From NCBI RefSeq assembly GCF_000733755.1, contig NZ_JPOF01000003.1, positions 62,001 to 126,000 of the forward strand: a DNA stretch of 64,000 nt, read 5' to 3'. Below, piece after piece: positions 1 to 7,877 of the stretch. The notes beneath the pieces were generated by a model. That model searched no databases. It was given only the letters and a program-made list of their open reading frames with translations, and had not been told where the DNA came from. How positions within the stretch are numbered: the stretch's first letter is position 1; each line of letters starts with the position of its first letter. The position numbers and the translations under genes were made by a program. Source of the stretch: Lachnoclostridium phytofermentans (GTDB taxonomy: Bacteria; Bacillota; Clostridia; Lachnospirales; Lachnospiraceae).

Positions 1-373
1 TCGCTACTCCGATTTCCATCTTAACTAGACTATCCTTTAGATAAACAGTCAACGGTACCAAGGTATAACCTTTTTGCTGTATCTGACCTACAATCTTATT
101 AATCTGGAATTTATGAAGTAAAAGCTTTTTCACACGCAAAGGATCTTTATTAAATATATTTCCCTTTTCATATGGACTTATATGCATGTTATAAATATAA
201 ACCTCACCATTTTCTATACGGATAAAGGATTCTTTGACACTGCACTTACCCATACGTAGAGATTTTACTTCGGTGCCATGTAACACAACACCTGCTTCAT
301 ACGTATCCTCTATGAAATAGTCGAATCTGGCTTTTTTATTATTTGCTATTAATTTGATTCCTTCTTTTGCCAT
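1..373 (-). CDS. smpB: SsrA-binding protein SmpB (partial, C-terminus outside the window)
   Basis: SmpB binds tmRNA and delivers it to stalled ribosomes during trans-translation. Translation from ATG at 373 gives [20 protein letters not shown] and then the family pattern E[14 protein letters not shown], followed by the [13 protein letters not shown] segment. All of these are typical of SmpB. The start is preceded by a GGGGGA ribosome-binding site. About 124 codons are visible out of the usual 155-160, and the gene runs off the left edge. It lies 63 bp downstream of rnr, a common Firmicutes arrangement that couples ribosome rescue to RNase R, which degrades the faulty mRNA. Confidence 0.96.
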   Translation of the reverse strand, partial: MAKEGIKLIANNKKARFDYFIEDTYEAGVVLHGTEVKSLRMGKCSVKESFIRIENGEVYIYNMHISPYEKGNIFNKDPLRVKKLLLHKFQINKIVGQIQQKGYTLVPLTVYLKDSLVKMEIGVA

Positions 374-436
374 GTCTTATCCCCCATTTCTGTTTTGATC
401 TGGAAGAATAAAATGAAATTCTTATGGATTTCATTT

Positions 437-2584
437 TTATTCTTCGATGCGATTTGCTCTGCCAACAATAGAAAAGTTAATCGTACGCATCAATTTGTCC
501 GTATCCTCAACACGGATAACGACTGCCTCTCCTAATTTATACGTTCTCTTGGTATGCTCTCCAGTTAATAGATAATGCTCTTCATCATAGATATAATAAT
601 CATCATGCATGTCTGCAAGCCGAATCATACCTTCTACAGTGTTCGGAAGTTCTACATACATCCCCCAAGATGTTACTCCTGAGATTACTCCTTCAAAGGT
701 TTGCCCAATAAATTGACTCATATACTCAACCTTTTTTAGTTTTTCTACTTCTCTCTCAGACTCATCTGCTCTACGTTCTGTTAAGCTTGATTGCCTTGCT
801 ACCTCATTTAAAATATTTTCATAATGGTTAATTCGTTTTTCTTTTAATCCTCCACGCAGATTTTCTTTTATAATCCGATGAATCTGAAGGTCAGGGTAAC
901 GTCTGATTGGAGAAGTAAAATGGCAATAATACTTGGTAGATAAACCAAAATGTCCATCGCAAGTCGTCGTGTACTTCGCCTGCTTCATACTACGAAGAGT
1001 CAATCTGCTAATCAAAGCTTCTTCTGGCTTTCCATCAATCTTTATTAATAATTTCTGTAATTCCTTTGGATGAATTTCTTCCTGCCCAATTCGCATGGTA
1101 TAGCCAAAATTATTGATAAAGATACTAAGCTTTTGTATCTTTTCTAAATCAGGATTCTCATGAGAACGATATACAAACGGTAACTCCTGCCAGAAGAAAT
1201 CTTCTGCGACCGTTTCATTGGCAATTAGCATAAAATCTTCAATAATCTTCGTAGCTTTATTTCTTTCATATGGTTTAATCTCCGTTGGTCTACCATCAGA
1301 ATCCAAGGTAATCTTACTTTCTGGAAAATCAAAATCAATGGAACCACGTTTCCTACGTTTTTCACGAAGTATATTCGCTAATTCTAACATTAATTCAAAC
1401 ATCGGAACCAGCTCTTCATACTCTTTTCTCTCTGCTTCATCATGATCCTCTAAGATTTTTTTCACAGAAGTATAGGTCATTCTTCGGTCAACATTGATTA
1501 CTGTTTCAGCAATTCTATGGCCAACTACATTCCCTTTCTCGTCAATCTCCATCATACAAGATAATGCAAGACGGTCGCTGCCTGCATTTAAAGAACATAT
1601 TCCATTCGATAATTTGTGAGGAAGCATCGGAATTACTCTGTCTACCAAATATACACTGGTTCCTCTTTTTAAAGCTTCCTTGTCCAGTGGAGAACCTTCG
1701 GTAACATAGTTACTAACATCTGCAATATGAACACCTAAGAGATAGATGTCTCCTTGCTTTGAAATTGTGATTGCATCATCTAAGTCCTTAGCATCTTCAC
1801 CATCGATCGTTACTGTTTGTAGATTTCTAAGATCTACCCTGCCACCAATATCTGCACTGCTTACCTCTTCTCCGATACGCTCTACCTGCTTCATAACTTC
1901 GTCAGGAAATTCCGTCGGTAAACCATTCTCTAATATTACAGATACAACATCAACGCCAGGATCATTGATGTGGCCAATGATCTTTGCTATCTTACCTTCT
2001 GGGTTCTTGGTTTCGCTGCCATAATCTGTGAGCTGGACTAATACTTTATGGCCATTCACTGCTCCCTTAGTATGTTCCTTCGGGATAAAGATATCGCTAT
2101 TAAACTTCGTATTATCAGGAATAACAAAGCCAAAGTTCTTGCTTTTTTGGAAGGTTCCAACAAGTTCCGTTACATTTCTCTCTAGGATACTGATAACTGA
2201 ACCCTCTCTACGTTTCCCACTTTGTTCCTCAAAGATAGCGATCTGAACACGATCTTTGTTTAGAGCACCTTTGGTTTCACTCTCAGGAATAAAGATATCC
2301 TCGCCTTCTTCTCCCTCGATCTTAACGAATCCAAATCCTCTGGTTGTTCCTGAAAAAATTCCAGTTTTAATATTACCATTCGTTTCTTTATATCTACCAT
2401 TCCCATCTAGCATAATCTTCCCATCCGATAGTAAGGAATCCAGCACTAGTTTTAAATCGTCTCTCTCATCTTTTGGAACCTGAAGTAAACTTGCAAGTTC
2501 ACGAAATTTCATTGGACGATAGGATTTGTTTGTTATTACTTCAAACAATAATTCTTTTTTATTTTTCAATATTTCTTTTTCCAT
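437..2584 (-). CDS. rnr: Ribonuclease R
   Basis: Processive 3'-5' exoribonuclease of the RNB/VacB family that degrades structured RNA and works with SmpB-tmRNA. Domains in order: an N-terminal winged-helix segment (about 1-65), two cold-shock/OB segments (about 70-220, with GFGFVKIEGEEGEDIFIP and NFGFVIPD), the RNB catalytic domain (about 255-590, with the acidic metal-binding motif DGEDAKDLDDAI and a GHFGLSTKYYCHFTSPIRRYPD signature) and a C-terminal S1 domain (about 630-710, FEGVISGVTSWGMYVEL). The length of 715 aa is normal. ATG at 2584 follows a GGAGG site. secG lies about 430 bp upstream and smpB 63 bp downstream. Confidence 0.97.
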   Translation of the reverse strand: MEKEILKNKKELLFEVITNKSYRPMKFRELASLLQVPKDERDDLKLVLDSLLSDGKIMLDGNGRYKETNGNIKTGIFSGTTRGFGFVKIEGEEGEDIFIPESETKGALNKDRVQIAIFEEQSGKRREGSVISILERNVTELVGTFQKSKNFGFVIPDNTKFNSDIFIPKEHTKGAVNGHKVLVQLTDYGSETKNPEGKIAKIIGHINDPGVDVVSVILENGLPTEFPDEVMKQVERIGEEVSSADIGGRVDLRNLQTVTIDGEDAKDLDDAITISKQGDIYLLGVHIADVSNYVTEGSPLDKEALKRGTSVYLVDRVIPMLPHKLSNGICSLNAGSDRLALSCMMEIDEKGNVVGHRIAETVINVDRRMTYTSVKKILEDHDEAERKEYEELVPMFELMLELANILREKRRKRGSIDFDFPESKITLDSDGRPTEIKPYERNKATKIIEDFMLIANETVAEDFFWQELPFVYRSHENPDLEKIQKLSIFINNFGYTMRIGQEEIHPKELQKLLIKIDGKPEEALISRLTLRSMKQAKYTTTCDGHFGLSTKYYCHFTSPIRRYPDLQIHRIIKENLRGGLKEKRINHYENILNEVARQSSLTERRADESEREVEKLKKVEYMSQFIGQTFEGVISGVTSWGMYVELPNTVEGMIRLADMHDDYYIYDEEHYLLTGEHTKRTYKLGEAVVIRVEDTDKLMRTINFSIVGRANRIEE

Positions 2585-2843
2585 TCATACCTCCTTTTTG
2601 TTGCTTTAGAACCTTTTATAACAATAGCAACTTTATGTGTACAGAATTAATTCCTCTTTCGAATTTTTTGATTCTCTACCTTCTAAGAACACTATATTAA
2701 TTCTGCGTTTCTCTTATTATTCGTTTTATGTAGCTTTATTATAATAAAAATTCACCAGAAACATAAATCCTTAAAATTTAGATGCACTTCCTAAATAAAT
2801 TAACTATTACTTTACCAGATTTACTACATTTTGAGCTGTTCCT

Positions 2844-2872
2844 ATTATAACATGTCATATTCCATTTGTCTT
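2844..2872 (-). promoter_or_regulatory. Candidate sigma-A promoter for rnr-smpB
   Basis: On the minus strand AAGACA (2867-2872) and TATAAT (2844-2849) are separated by 17 nt. The -10 is perfect and the -35 matches 4 of 6. It would give a leader of about 255 nt before rnr. Another TATAAT with a poor -35 lies closer to the gene, near 2747, so the assignment is tentative. Apart from this and the secG terminator I see nothing else in the 430-bp gap. Confidence 0.35.
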
Positions 2873-2912
2873 ATATCAAAAAAAATAAGTTTCTTTAATA
2901 AAAATAACCTCG

Positions 2913-2985
2913 AAAAAAGCGAGAATAGTTGGAGTTCCTCCACGAAGCCACTTGCTTCTCATTGGAATCATCCACTTATTCTCGC
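2913..2985 (-). terminator. Rho-independent terminator of secG
   Basis: Downstream of secG on the minus strand, the arms GCGAGAATAAGTGG and CCAACTATTCTCGC pair with one mismatch. They enclose a second small stem (GAAGC/GCTTC) and are followed directly by TTTTTT. The closing loop is long, about 40 nt. Confidence 0.75.
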
Positions 2986-3013
2986 TTCATTTTACTTATG
3001 TGTAATCAATTTC

Positions 3014-3259
3014 TTATAAGCCCCAATTCATATTTAGAACTACAGAAATAACGATGAAAAGAACACCTAAAAGTTTTGTAACCTTAACAAGCGCGCCCTC
3101 CATGGAACGTCCTTTGTTCTTTCCCCAATAAGTATCTGCAACGCCGTTGATTGAACCAGAAAGTCCTGCGGACTTACCTTCCTGCATTAATACAACAACT
3201 ACTAATCCTAAACAGATGAGAACGTATACAACTGTAACTATCGCTCTTAATATTTCCAT
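3014..3259 (-). CDS. secG: Preprotein translocase subunit SecG
   Basis: Small membrane subunit of the SecYEG protein-export channel. The 81-residue product has two hydrophobic helices (about 1-24 and 58-78) linked by the conserved cytoplasmic loop with LMQEGKSAGLSG, typical of SecG. I take ATG at 3259 (MEILRAIV) because AGGAGG lies 8 nt upstream. An upstream in-frame GTG would add three residues but overlaps the ribosome-binding site. It stands alone, with gpmI upstream and a terminator downstream. Confidence 0.93.
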   Translation of the reverse strand: MEILRAIVTVVYVLICLGLVVVVLMQEGKSAGLSGSINGVADTYWGKNKGRSMEGALVKVTKLLGVLFIVISVVLNMNWGL

Positions 3260-3338
3260 CAATAACACCTCCTAAAAGTCACACTGCATATTTTACCACA
3301 AGAGTGGCAATAAGACAAGTAGTAACTGATTTTGGAAT

Positions 3339-4883
3339 TTATTTTTTGATTAATAAAGATTTTCCAGTCATCTCTTTTGGTTGTTCCATATCCATCATTT
3401 CAATTAAGGTTGGAATGATATCTGCTAAACAACCGCCTTCTCTTAAAGTATAGGATTTATCATAATTTACTAACATAAATGGAACCGGATTTGTAGTATG
3501 AGCTGTAAATGGATCTCCATTATTATAGTCGACTAACTGTTCTGCGTTTCCATGATCTGCACAGATAAACATCTGTCCATCAACAGAAAGAAGTGCATCA
3601 TATGCTTTACCAACACATGCATCTACTGCTTCTACTGCCTTGATCGCTGCATCAGAGATACCAGTATGACCAACCATATCTGGGTTAGCAAAGTTAACAA
3701 TAATAACATCGTATTTCTCTGAGGTAATTGCTTCTACTAACTTATCCGCTACTGCATAAGCACTCATCTCTGGTTGAAGATCATAGGTTGCAACTTTAGG
3801 TGAATTTACTAGGATACGATCTTCACCCTTATTTGGTGCTTCCACACCACCGTTGAAGAAGAAGGTAACGTGAGCATATTTCTCTGTTTCGGCAATTCTA
3901 GCCTGAGTTTTTCCGTGTGCTGCTAAGTATTCACCAAAGGTATTTGTGATAGAAACCTTTTCAAAAGCAACGCTCTTGTTAGGGATTGTTACATCATACT
4001 CTGAGAAACAAACATAAGTAAGAGGTAATCTTCCACTCTTACGAGCAAATCCGTCAAAATCATCGGTGCAGAAAGCTCTAGTAATCTCTCTTGCACGATC
4101 AGGGCGGAAGTTAAAGAATATAATAGAATCATTTGCTGAAATTGGAGCGATTGCTTTTCCATTCTCCACTACTACCGTAGGTACTACGAACTCGTCATTT
4201 ACACCCTCTGCATAAGAAGCAGCAACTGCATCCACTGCATTTGCAGCTTCAACACCTTCTCCATCTACTAAAGCCACATATGCTTTTTCAACACGATCCC
4301 AACGATTATCACGGTCCATGACATAATAACGTCCCATAACAGAAGCGATACGACCTACACCGATTTCTGCCATCTTAGCTTCTAGGTCTTCCATAAAACC
4401 CTTACCAGAAGTTGGCGCGGTATCTCTACCATCTAAGAAAGCATGTACATAAACCTTCTCTAAGCCATGCTTCTTAGCAAGTTCTAATAGTCCATAAAGA
4501 TGTGTAATATGGCTATGAACACCACCATCGGATAATAAACCGAATAAATGTAGTGCAGAATTGTTCTTTTTACTATTCTCTACTGCTTTTATTAATTCTT
4601 TATTATGAAAAAAGTCTCCATCTTGAATTTCTTTCGTGATACGGGTTAACTCCTGATATACAATTCTTCCGGCACCCATATTTAGATGTCCAACTTCAGA
4701 ATTTCCCATCTGTCCCTCTGGAAGACCAACTGCCATTCCAGAAGCATTTCCTTTTACAAATGGATAGTCTTTCATTAATTTATCAAGAACAGGCTTCTTG
4801 GCTAATGCTACTGCATTGCCTTCCGTCTTCTCATTTAATCCAAATCCATCCAGTATCATTAGTACGGTCGGTTTTTTGCTCAT
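3339..4883 (-). CDS. gpmI: 2,3-bisphosphoglycerate-independent phosphoglycerate mutase
   Basis: Manganese enzyme interconverting 3- and 2-phosphoglycerate in glycolysis. It belongs to the alkaline-phosphatase-like superfamily. The metal site is visible at D12 (MILDGFG) and the phosphoserine nucleophile at S62 (GQMGNSEVGHLNMGAGR). Further metal motifs are HSHITHLYGL, FLDGRDTAP, NFANPDMVGHTG and CADHGNAEQ. The length of 514 aa is normal. ATG at 4883 has an AGGAG site 8 nt upstream. Three other lower-glycolysis enzymes (tpiA, pgk, gap) lie 6-9 kb away on the same strand but are separated from it by terminators. Confidence 0.97.
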   Translation of the reverse strand: MSKKPTVLMILDGFGLNEKTEGNAVALAKKPVLDKLMKDYPFVKGNASGMAVGLPEGQMGNSEVGHLNMGAGRIVYQELTRITKEIQDGDFFHNKELIKAVENSKKNNSALHLFGLLSDGGVHSHITHLYGLLELAKKHGLEKVYVHAFLDGRDTAPTSGKGFMEDLEAKMAEIGVGRIASVMGRYYVMDRDNRWDRVEKAYVALVDGEGVEAANAVDAVAASYAEGVNDEFVVPTVVVENGKAIAPISANDSIIFFNFRPDRAREITRAFCTDDFDGFARKSGRLPLTYVCFSEYDVTIPNKSVAFEKVSITNTFGEYLAAHGKTQARIAETEKYAHVTFFFNGGVEAPNKGEDRILVNSPKVATYDLQPEMSAYAVADKLVEAITSEKYDVIIVNFANPDMVGHTGISDAAIKAVEAVDACVGKAYDALLSVDGQMFICADHGNAEQLVDYNNGDPFTAHTTNPVPFMLVNYDKSYTLREGGCLADIIPTLIEMMDMEQPKEMTGKSLLIKK

Positions 4884-5145
4884 AATTTATTCTCCTTTTG
4901 TTCATTGTAAACTTGTGTAATACAATTTATTAGCATGGCATATTCCGGAGCTAAAAAATTATATTACTTCAATCGGTCAAATATGTCCTATGTAGTGCTG
5001 TTTAATTTGTTAAAAAATTAGCAAGCCTATGCACTACTTCATTCTTTTCTATCATATCATGAATTATTCATTAGTCAAGAGAATTTCTGTTTCCACTTAT
5101 CCTTCTTTACACCAAAATAAGCTGGTATGACTGTCAAGGTAAGCC

Positions 5146-6501
5146 TTATGATTTATCCCCTAATTCTCTCCATACGGTAAAAAACATCGTGATAATACAG
5201 GCAGCTCCACCTAGGAAATTCGAGATTGGTTCTGCTAAAAATACTCCATTCGTTCCAAGATTCGCTATCTGTGGTAATAACAATGTTAATGGTACTACAA
5301 TGATTGCTTTTCTTAATAAAGAAAAGAAAATCGCATATTTTGATTTACCAAGAGCAACAAAAGTGGCTTGCCCAACAAACTGAAGTGACATCATAAAAAA
5401 TCCAAAATAATAGATTCTCATCGCAGGAATTGCTGCTTCTATCAACTCAGACTCATGATTAAATAAGCGGATAAAGAACTCAGGGAACCAATTTAATAGC
5501 CCCCAGATGACAGTAGTATATGTGATTGATGTTACTGCCATAAATTTAATTGCCTTTTTTACACGTTTATATTCTGATGCTCCATAATTGAATCCCATCA
5601 CCGGCTGTGCACTATTTGTGATACCGCTGACTGGCATACCTATTATTTCACGTATCGAATTGATCACAGTCATTACACCCACATACAAATCCCCACCATA
5701 GCTTTGAAGTGTAGTATTACAAGCAATCTGAACTGCTCCATTGGTGGCCGCCATAATAAATCCAGACATTCCAAGTCCAGTGATTGCTTTGACTCGTTGG
5801 AGAGATAATCTCATTGTTTTTCGCCTTAACTTTAAAATTGTCTTTTTACCAGTTAAAAATCTTAAAATCCATAATGCTGAAATCATTTGCGATATGACTG
5901 TAGCAATTGCAGCTCCTTGTATTCCCATATCAAACACGAAGATTAGGATTGGATCTAATATAATATTCGTCACTGCGCCAATTACTACGGAGAACATTCC
6001 AATTTTGCCAAAGCCTTGTGCATTGATAAAACTATTCATCCCGAGTCCTAGCATTACAAAAACACTGCCCAGAAGATAGATTGAGATATATTGATTTGCA
6101 AATGGGTAAGTTGCATCACTTGCCCCAAATAAATAAAGCATCGGTCGTTTTAATAGAAAGCAAACAATCGTTATGATTAATCCAGTGGATAGAAGCAACG
6201 TAAAGGAGTTACCCATAATTGCTTCTGCCTCTTCTTTCTCTCCTCTTCCCCTAGCAATAGAACACAAAGGTGCGCCACCCATACCAAACAAATTCGCAAA
6301 CGCAATGATGATAGTAATAATAGGGAGCGTTAATCCCATCCCTGTTAAGGCTAAGGTGGCATCTTTCGGCAGCAAGCCTATGTACATCCTGTCTACAATA
6401 TTATATAGAACATTCACCAGTTGCGCTAATGTCATTGGGATTGCAAGTTTTATTATATTTCCAACTACACTACCTTTAGAAAAATCATTTGTTTGTGTCA
6501 T
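5146..6501 (-). CDS. MATE-family multidrug/cation antiporter
   Basis: Twelve-helix exporter of the multidrug and toxin extrusion family, probably using Na+ or H+ to expel cationic compounds; the substrate is unknown. Two homologous halves are visible, beginning GSVVGNIIKLAIPMTLAQLV and ITGLGMSGFIMAATNGA, with typical motifs such as GMGLTLPIITIIIAF and QPVMGFNYGA. The start is ATG at 6501 (MTQTNDFSK), with GGAG 6 nt upstream. An open frame runs 30 codons further but crosses the structured leader described at 6502-6593 and is unlikely to be translated. The product is 451 aa, normal for the family. Confidence 0.88.
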   Translation of the reverse strand: MTQTNDFSKGSVVGNIIKLAIPMTLAQLVNVLYNIVDRMYIGLLPKDATLALTGMGLTLPIITIIIAFANLFGMGGAPLCSIARGRGEKEEAEAIMGNSFTLLLSTGLIITIVCFLLKRPMLYLFGASDATYPFANQYISIYLLGSVFVMLGLGMNSFINAQGFGKIGMFSVVIGAVTNIILDPILIFVFDMGIQGAAIATVISQMISALWILRFLTGKKTILKLRRKTMRLSLQRVKAITGLGMSGFIMAATNGAVQIACNTTLQSYGGDLYVGVMTVINSIREIIGMPVSGITNSAQPVMGFNYGASEYKRVKKAIKFMAVTSITYTTVIWGLLNWFPEFFIRLFNHESELIEAAIPAMRIYYFGFFMMSLQFVGQATFVALGKSKYAIFFSLLRKAIIVVPLTLLLPQIANLGTNGVFLAEPISNFLGGAACIITMFFTVWRELGDKS

Positions 6502-6593
6502 CTTAATCTCCATTCTGTCGCAGGCCTGAGAATTTGGGCAACCGCACAAATTCGTTCGTAAAAAATCTTGATTTTTTACACTATCTTCCACCC
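6502..6593 (-). repeat. Structured 5' leader element, copy 1 (upstream of the MATE gene)
   Basis: About 92 bp that align, at roughly 80 percent by eye, with the leader of mnmA at 60685-60775. On the minus strand it holds hairpin A (GTAAAAAATC-AA-GATTTTTTAC, 6558-6579), hairpin B (GAATTTG, 10-nt loop, CAAATTC, 6530-6553) and an invariant tail containing ATGGAGATTAAG, which supplies the ribosome-binding site and abuts the start codon. Loop bases differ between copies while stems are kept, which suggests selection on RNA structure or a palindromic repeat family. Confidence 0.7.
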
Positions 6594-6613
6594 TACTTCT
6601 CTTAATACAATAA

Positions 6614-6645
6614 TACGGAAGGGCACTATTTAGTACCCTTCCGTA
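6614..6645 (-). terminator. Hairpin terminator downstream of the EamA transporter gene
   Basis: TACGGAAGGG pairs perfectly with CCCTTCCGTA around a 12-nt loop that can itself pair ACTA/TAGT. On the minus strand it is followed by a T-rich stretch, TTATTGTATT, rather than a pure T-run. Confidence 0.6.
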
Positions 6646-6804
6646 ATTCTAGACCCCTCATTTCGTTCTGTCAAGTTCCTAACTTTGTAGTCCTAAAATA
6701 AACCTATAAATTAGCATACCTCCAGTAAACATATATCTTAAAGTGATTTAAAAGTCGTAATACAAAATCTAAACATTAATAGATAATTTTTTATTAATTG
6801 TTTT

Positions 6805-7680
6805 CTATTTTATCAGTAATAAAAACGTCCCCAGTACAATAGACGCTAATCCAACAAAAGCTTTCTTACTAAGTTTTTCCTCAAAAACAAAATAAGAAAA
6901 TGCTATTGTAACTACAATACTTAATTTATCAATAGGTACGACCACACTCGCTGGGCCCGTCTGTAAAGCTCGGTAATAACATAACCAGGAACCACCTGTT
7001 GCAAGTCCCGATAAGATTAAAAATAGCCAACTTTTTTTATCTATCTGCTTTATTGTATTTTGTTTTTTTGTCACGAACACAACAATCCATGCCATGATTA
7101 AAACAACAACAGTTCGAATTGCAGTGCCAAGGTTAGAATCGATCTGCTCAATCCCTATTTTACCAAGGATAGAGGTTAAACTAGCAAAGATTGCAGAACC
7201 AAATGCATATATGAGCCATGTATAATTTTCATCATTCTTTTCACTCTTTTTCTTTTCTCTCTGCCTCTTTTCTATCATCAGATAAGTACCGAGCGCAATA
7301 AAAATAATAGCAAAAGCTTTCGCTACCGTAATACTCTCATGAAGGAATAGAAAAGCGAAGCAAATTGTTAACACTGTACTGGACTTATCAATCGGAGTTA
7401 CTTTATTAATATCTCCAAGTTGCAGTGCCTTAAAGTAACAAAGCCAAGAAGCACCTGTTGATAATCCTGACAATATTAAAAATATCCAGGTCTTAGGAGC
7501 TACACTTCCAATATCCCCTTGGCTATTCACAAGGAATACCATAATCCACGAAAAGATAAGAACAACAATCGTCCTTAGAGCTGTTGCAACATTCGAATCT
7601 GTATTTTTAATCCCACATTTCGCTAAAATAGCTGTCAATCCTGCAAATAACGCTGATAAAAAAGCAAATAATATCCACAT
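6805..7680 (-). CDS. EamA/DMT-family transporter
   Basis: Ten-helix inner-membrane carrier of the drug/metabolite transporter superfamily; the substrate is not predictable. The protein is a clear internal duplication. The half around residues 25-95 (TDSNVATALRTIVVLIFSWI ... LSGLSTGASWLCYFKALQLG) is nearly repeated around residues 175-245 (IDSNLGTAIRTVVVLIMAWI ... LSGLATGGSWLCYYRALQTG). The two EamA domains are joined by a charged linker, EKRQREKKKSEKND. The length of 291 aa is typical. ATG at 7680 has a purine-rich AAGAAGG just upstream. It is followed by a hairpin terminator and so is probably monocistronic. Confidence 0.88.
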   Translation of the reverse strand: MWILFAFLSALFAGLTAILAKCGIKNTDSNVATALRTIVVLIFSWIMVFLVNSQGDIGSVAPKTWIFLILSGLSTGASWLCYFKALQLGDINKVTPIDKSSTVLTICFAFLFLHESITVAKAFAIIFIALGTYLMIEKRQREKKKSEKNDENYTWLIYAFGSAIFASLTSILGKIGIEQIDSNLGTAIRTVVVLIMAWIVVFVTKKQNTIKQIDKKSWLFLILSGLATGGSWLCYYRALQTGPASVVVPIDKLSIVVTIAFSYFVFEEKLSKKAFVGLASIVLGTFLLLIK

Positions 7681-7877
7681 ATCCTTCTTCTTTCCACCCG
7701 TTCGTTTCTCTCTGTATCCTATGAAATAACTATTCTGTTAATGTCATTATAATTTTAATACAACAGAGAAAAAATTCAAGTATTTCAATATACAATAATG
7801 CGTGAAATTAGTAGGTTTTACTGAACCCGCAGTGTGAGCGCACATCCCATGGGGAATTTTATTTAAATAGAATACAA

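Noticed and set aside
2913-2985. Long stem-loop near smpB considered as tmRNA (ssrA) or another structured RNA gene.
   Set aside because: It lies between secG and rnr, ends in a T-run and has no tRNA-like acceptor or tag-peptide frame. A terminator explains it.
4985-5050. GTAGTGC/GCACTAC inverted repeat between the MATE gene and gpmI as a terminator.
   Set aside because: Only 7 bp, with a loop of more than 30 nt and no T-run on either strand.
6502-6591. 30-codon N-terminal extension of the MATE transporter.
   Set aside because: It covers a structured leader also found before mnmA, and the homologous start and ribosome-binding site point to ATG at 6501.
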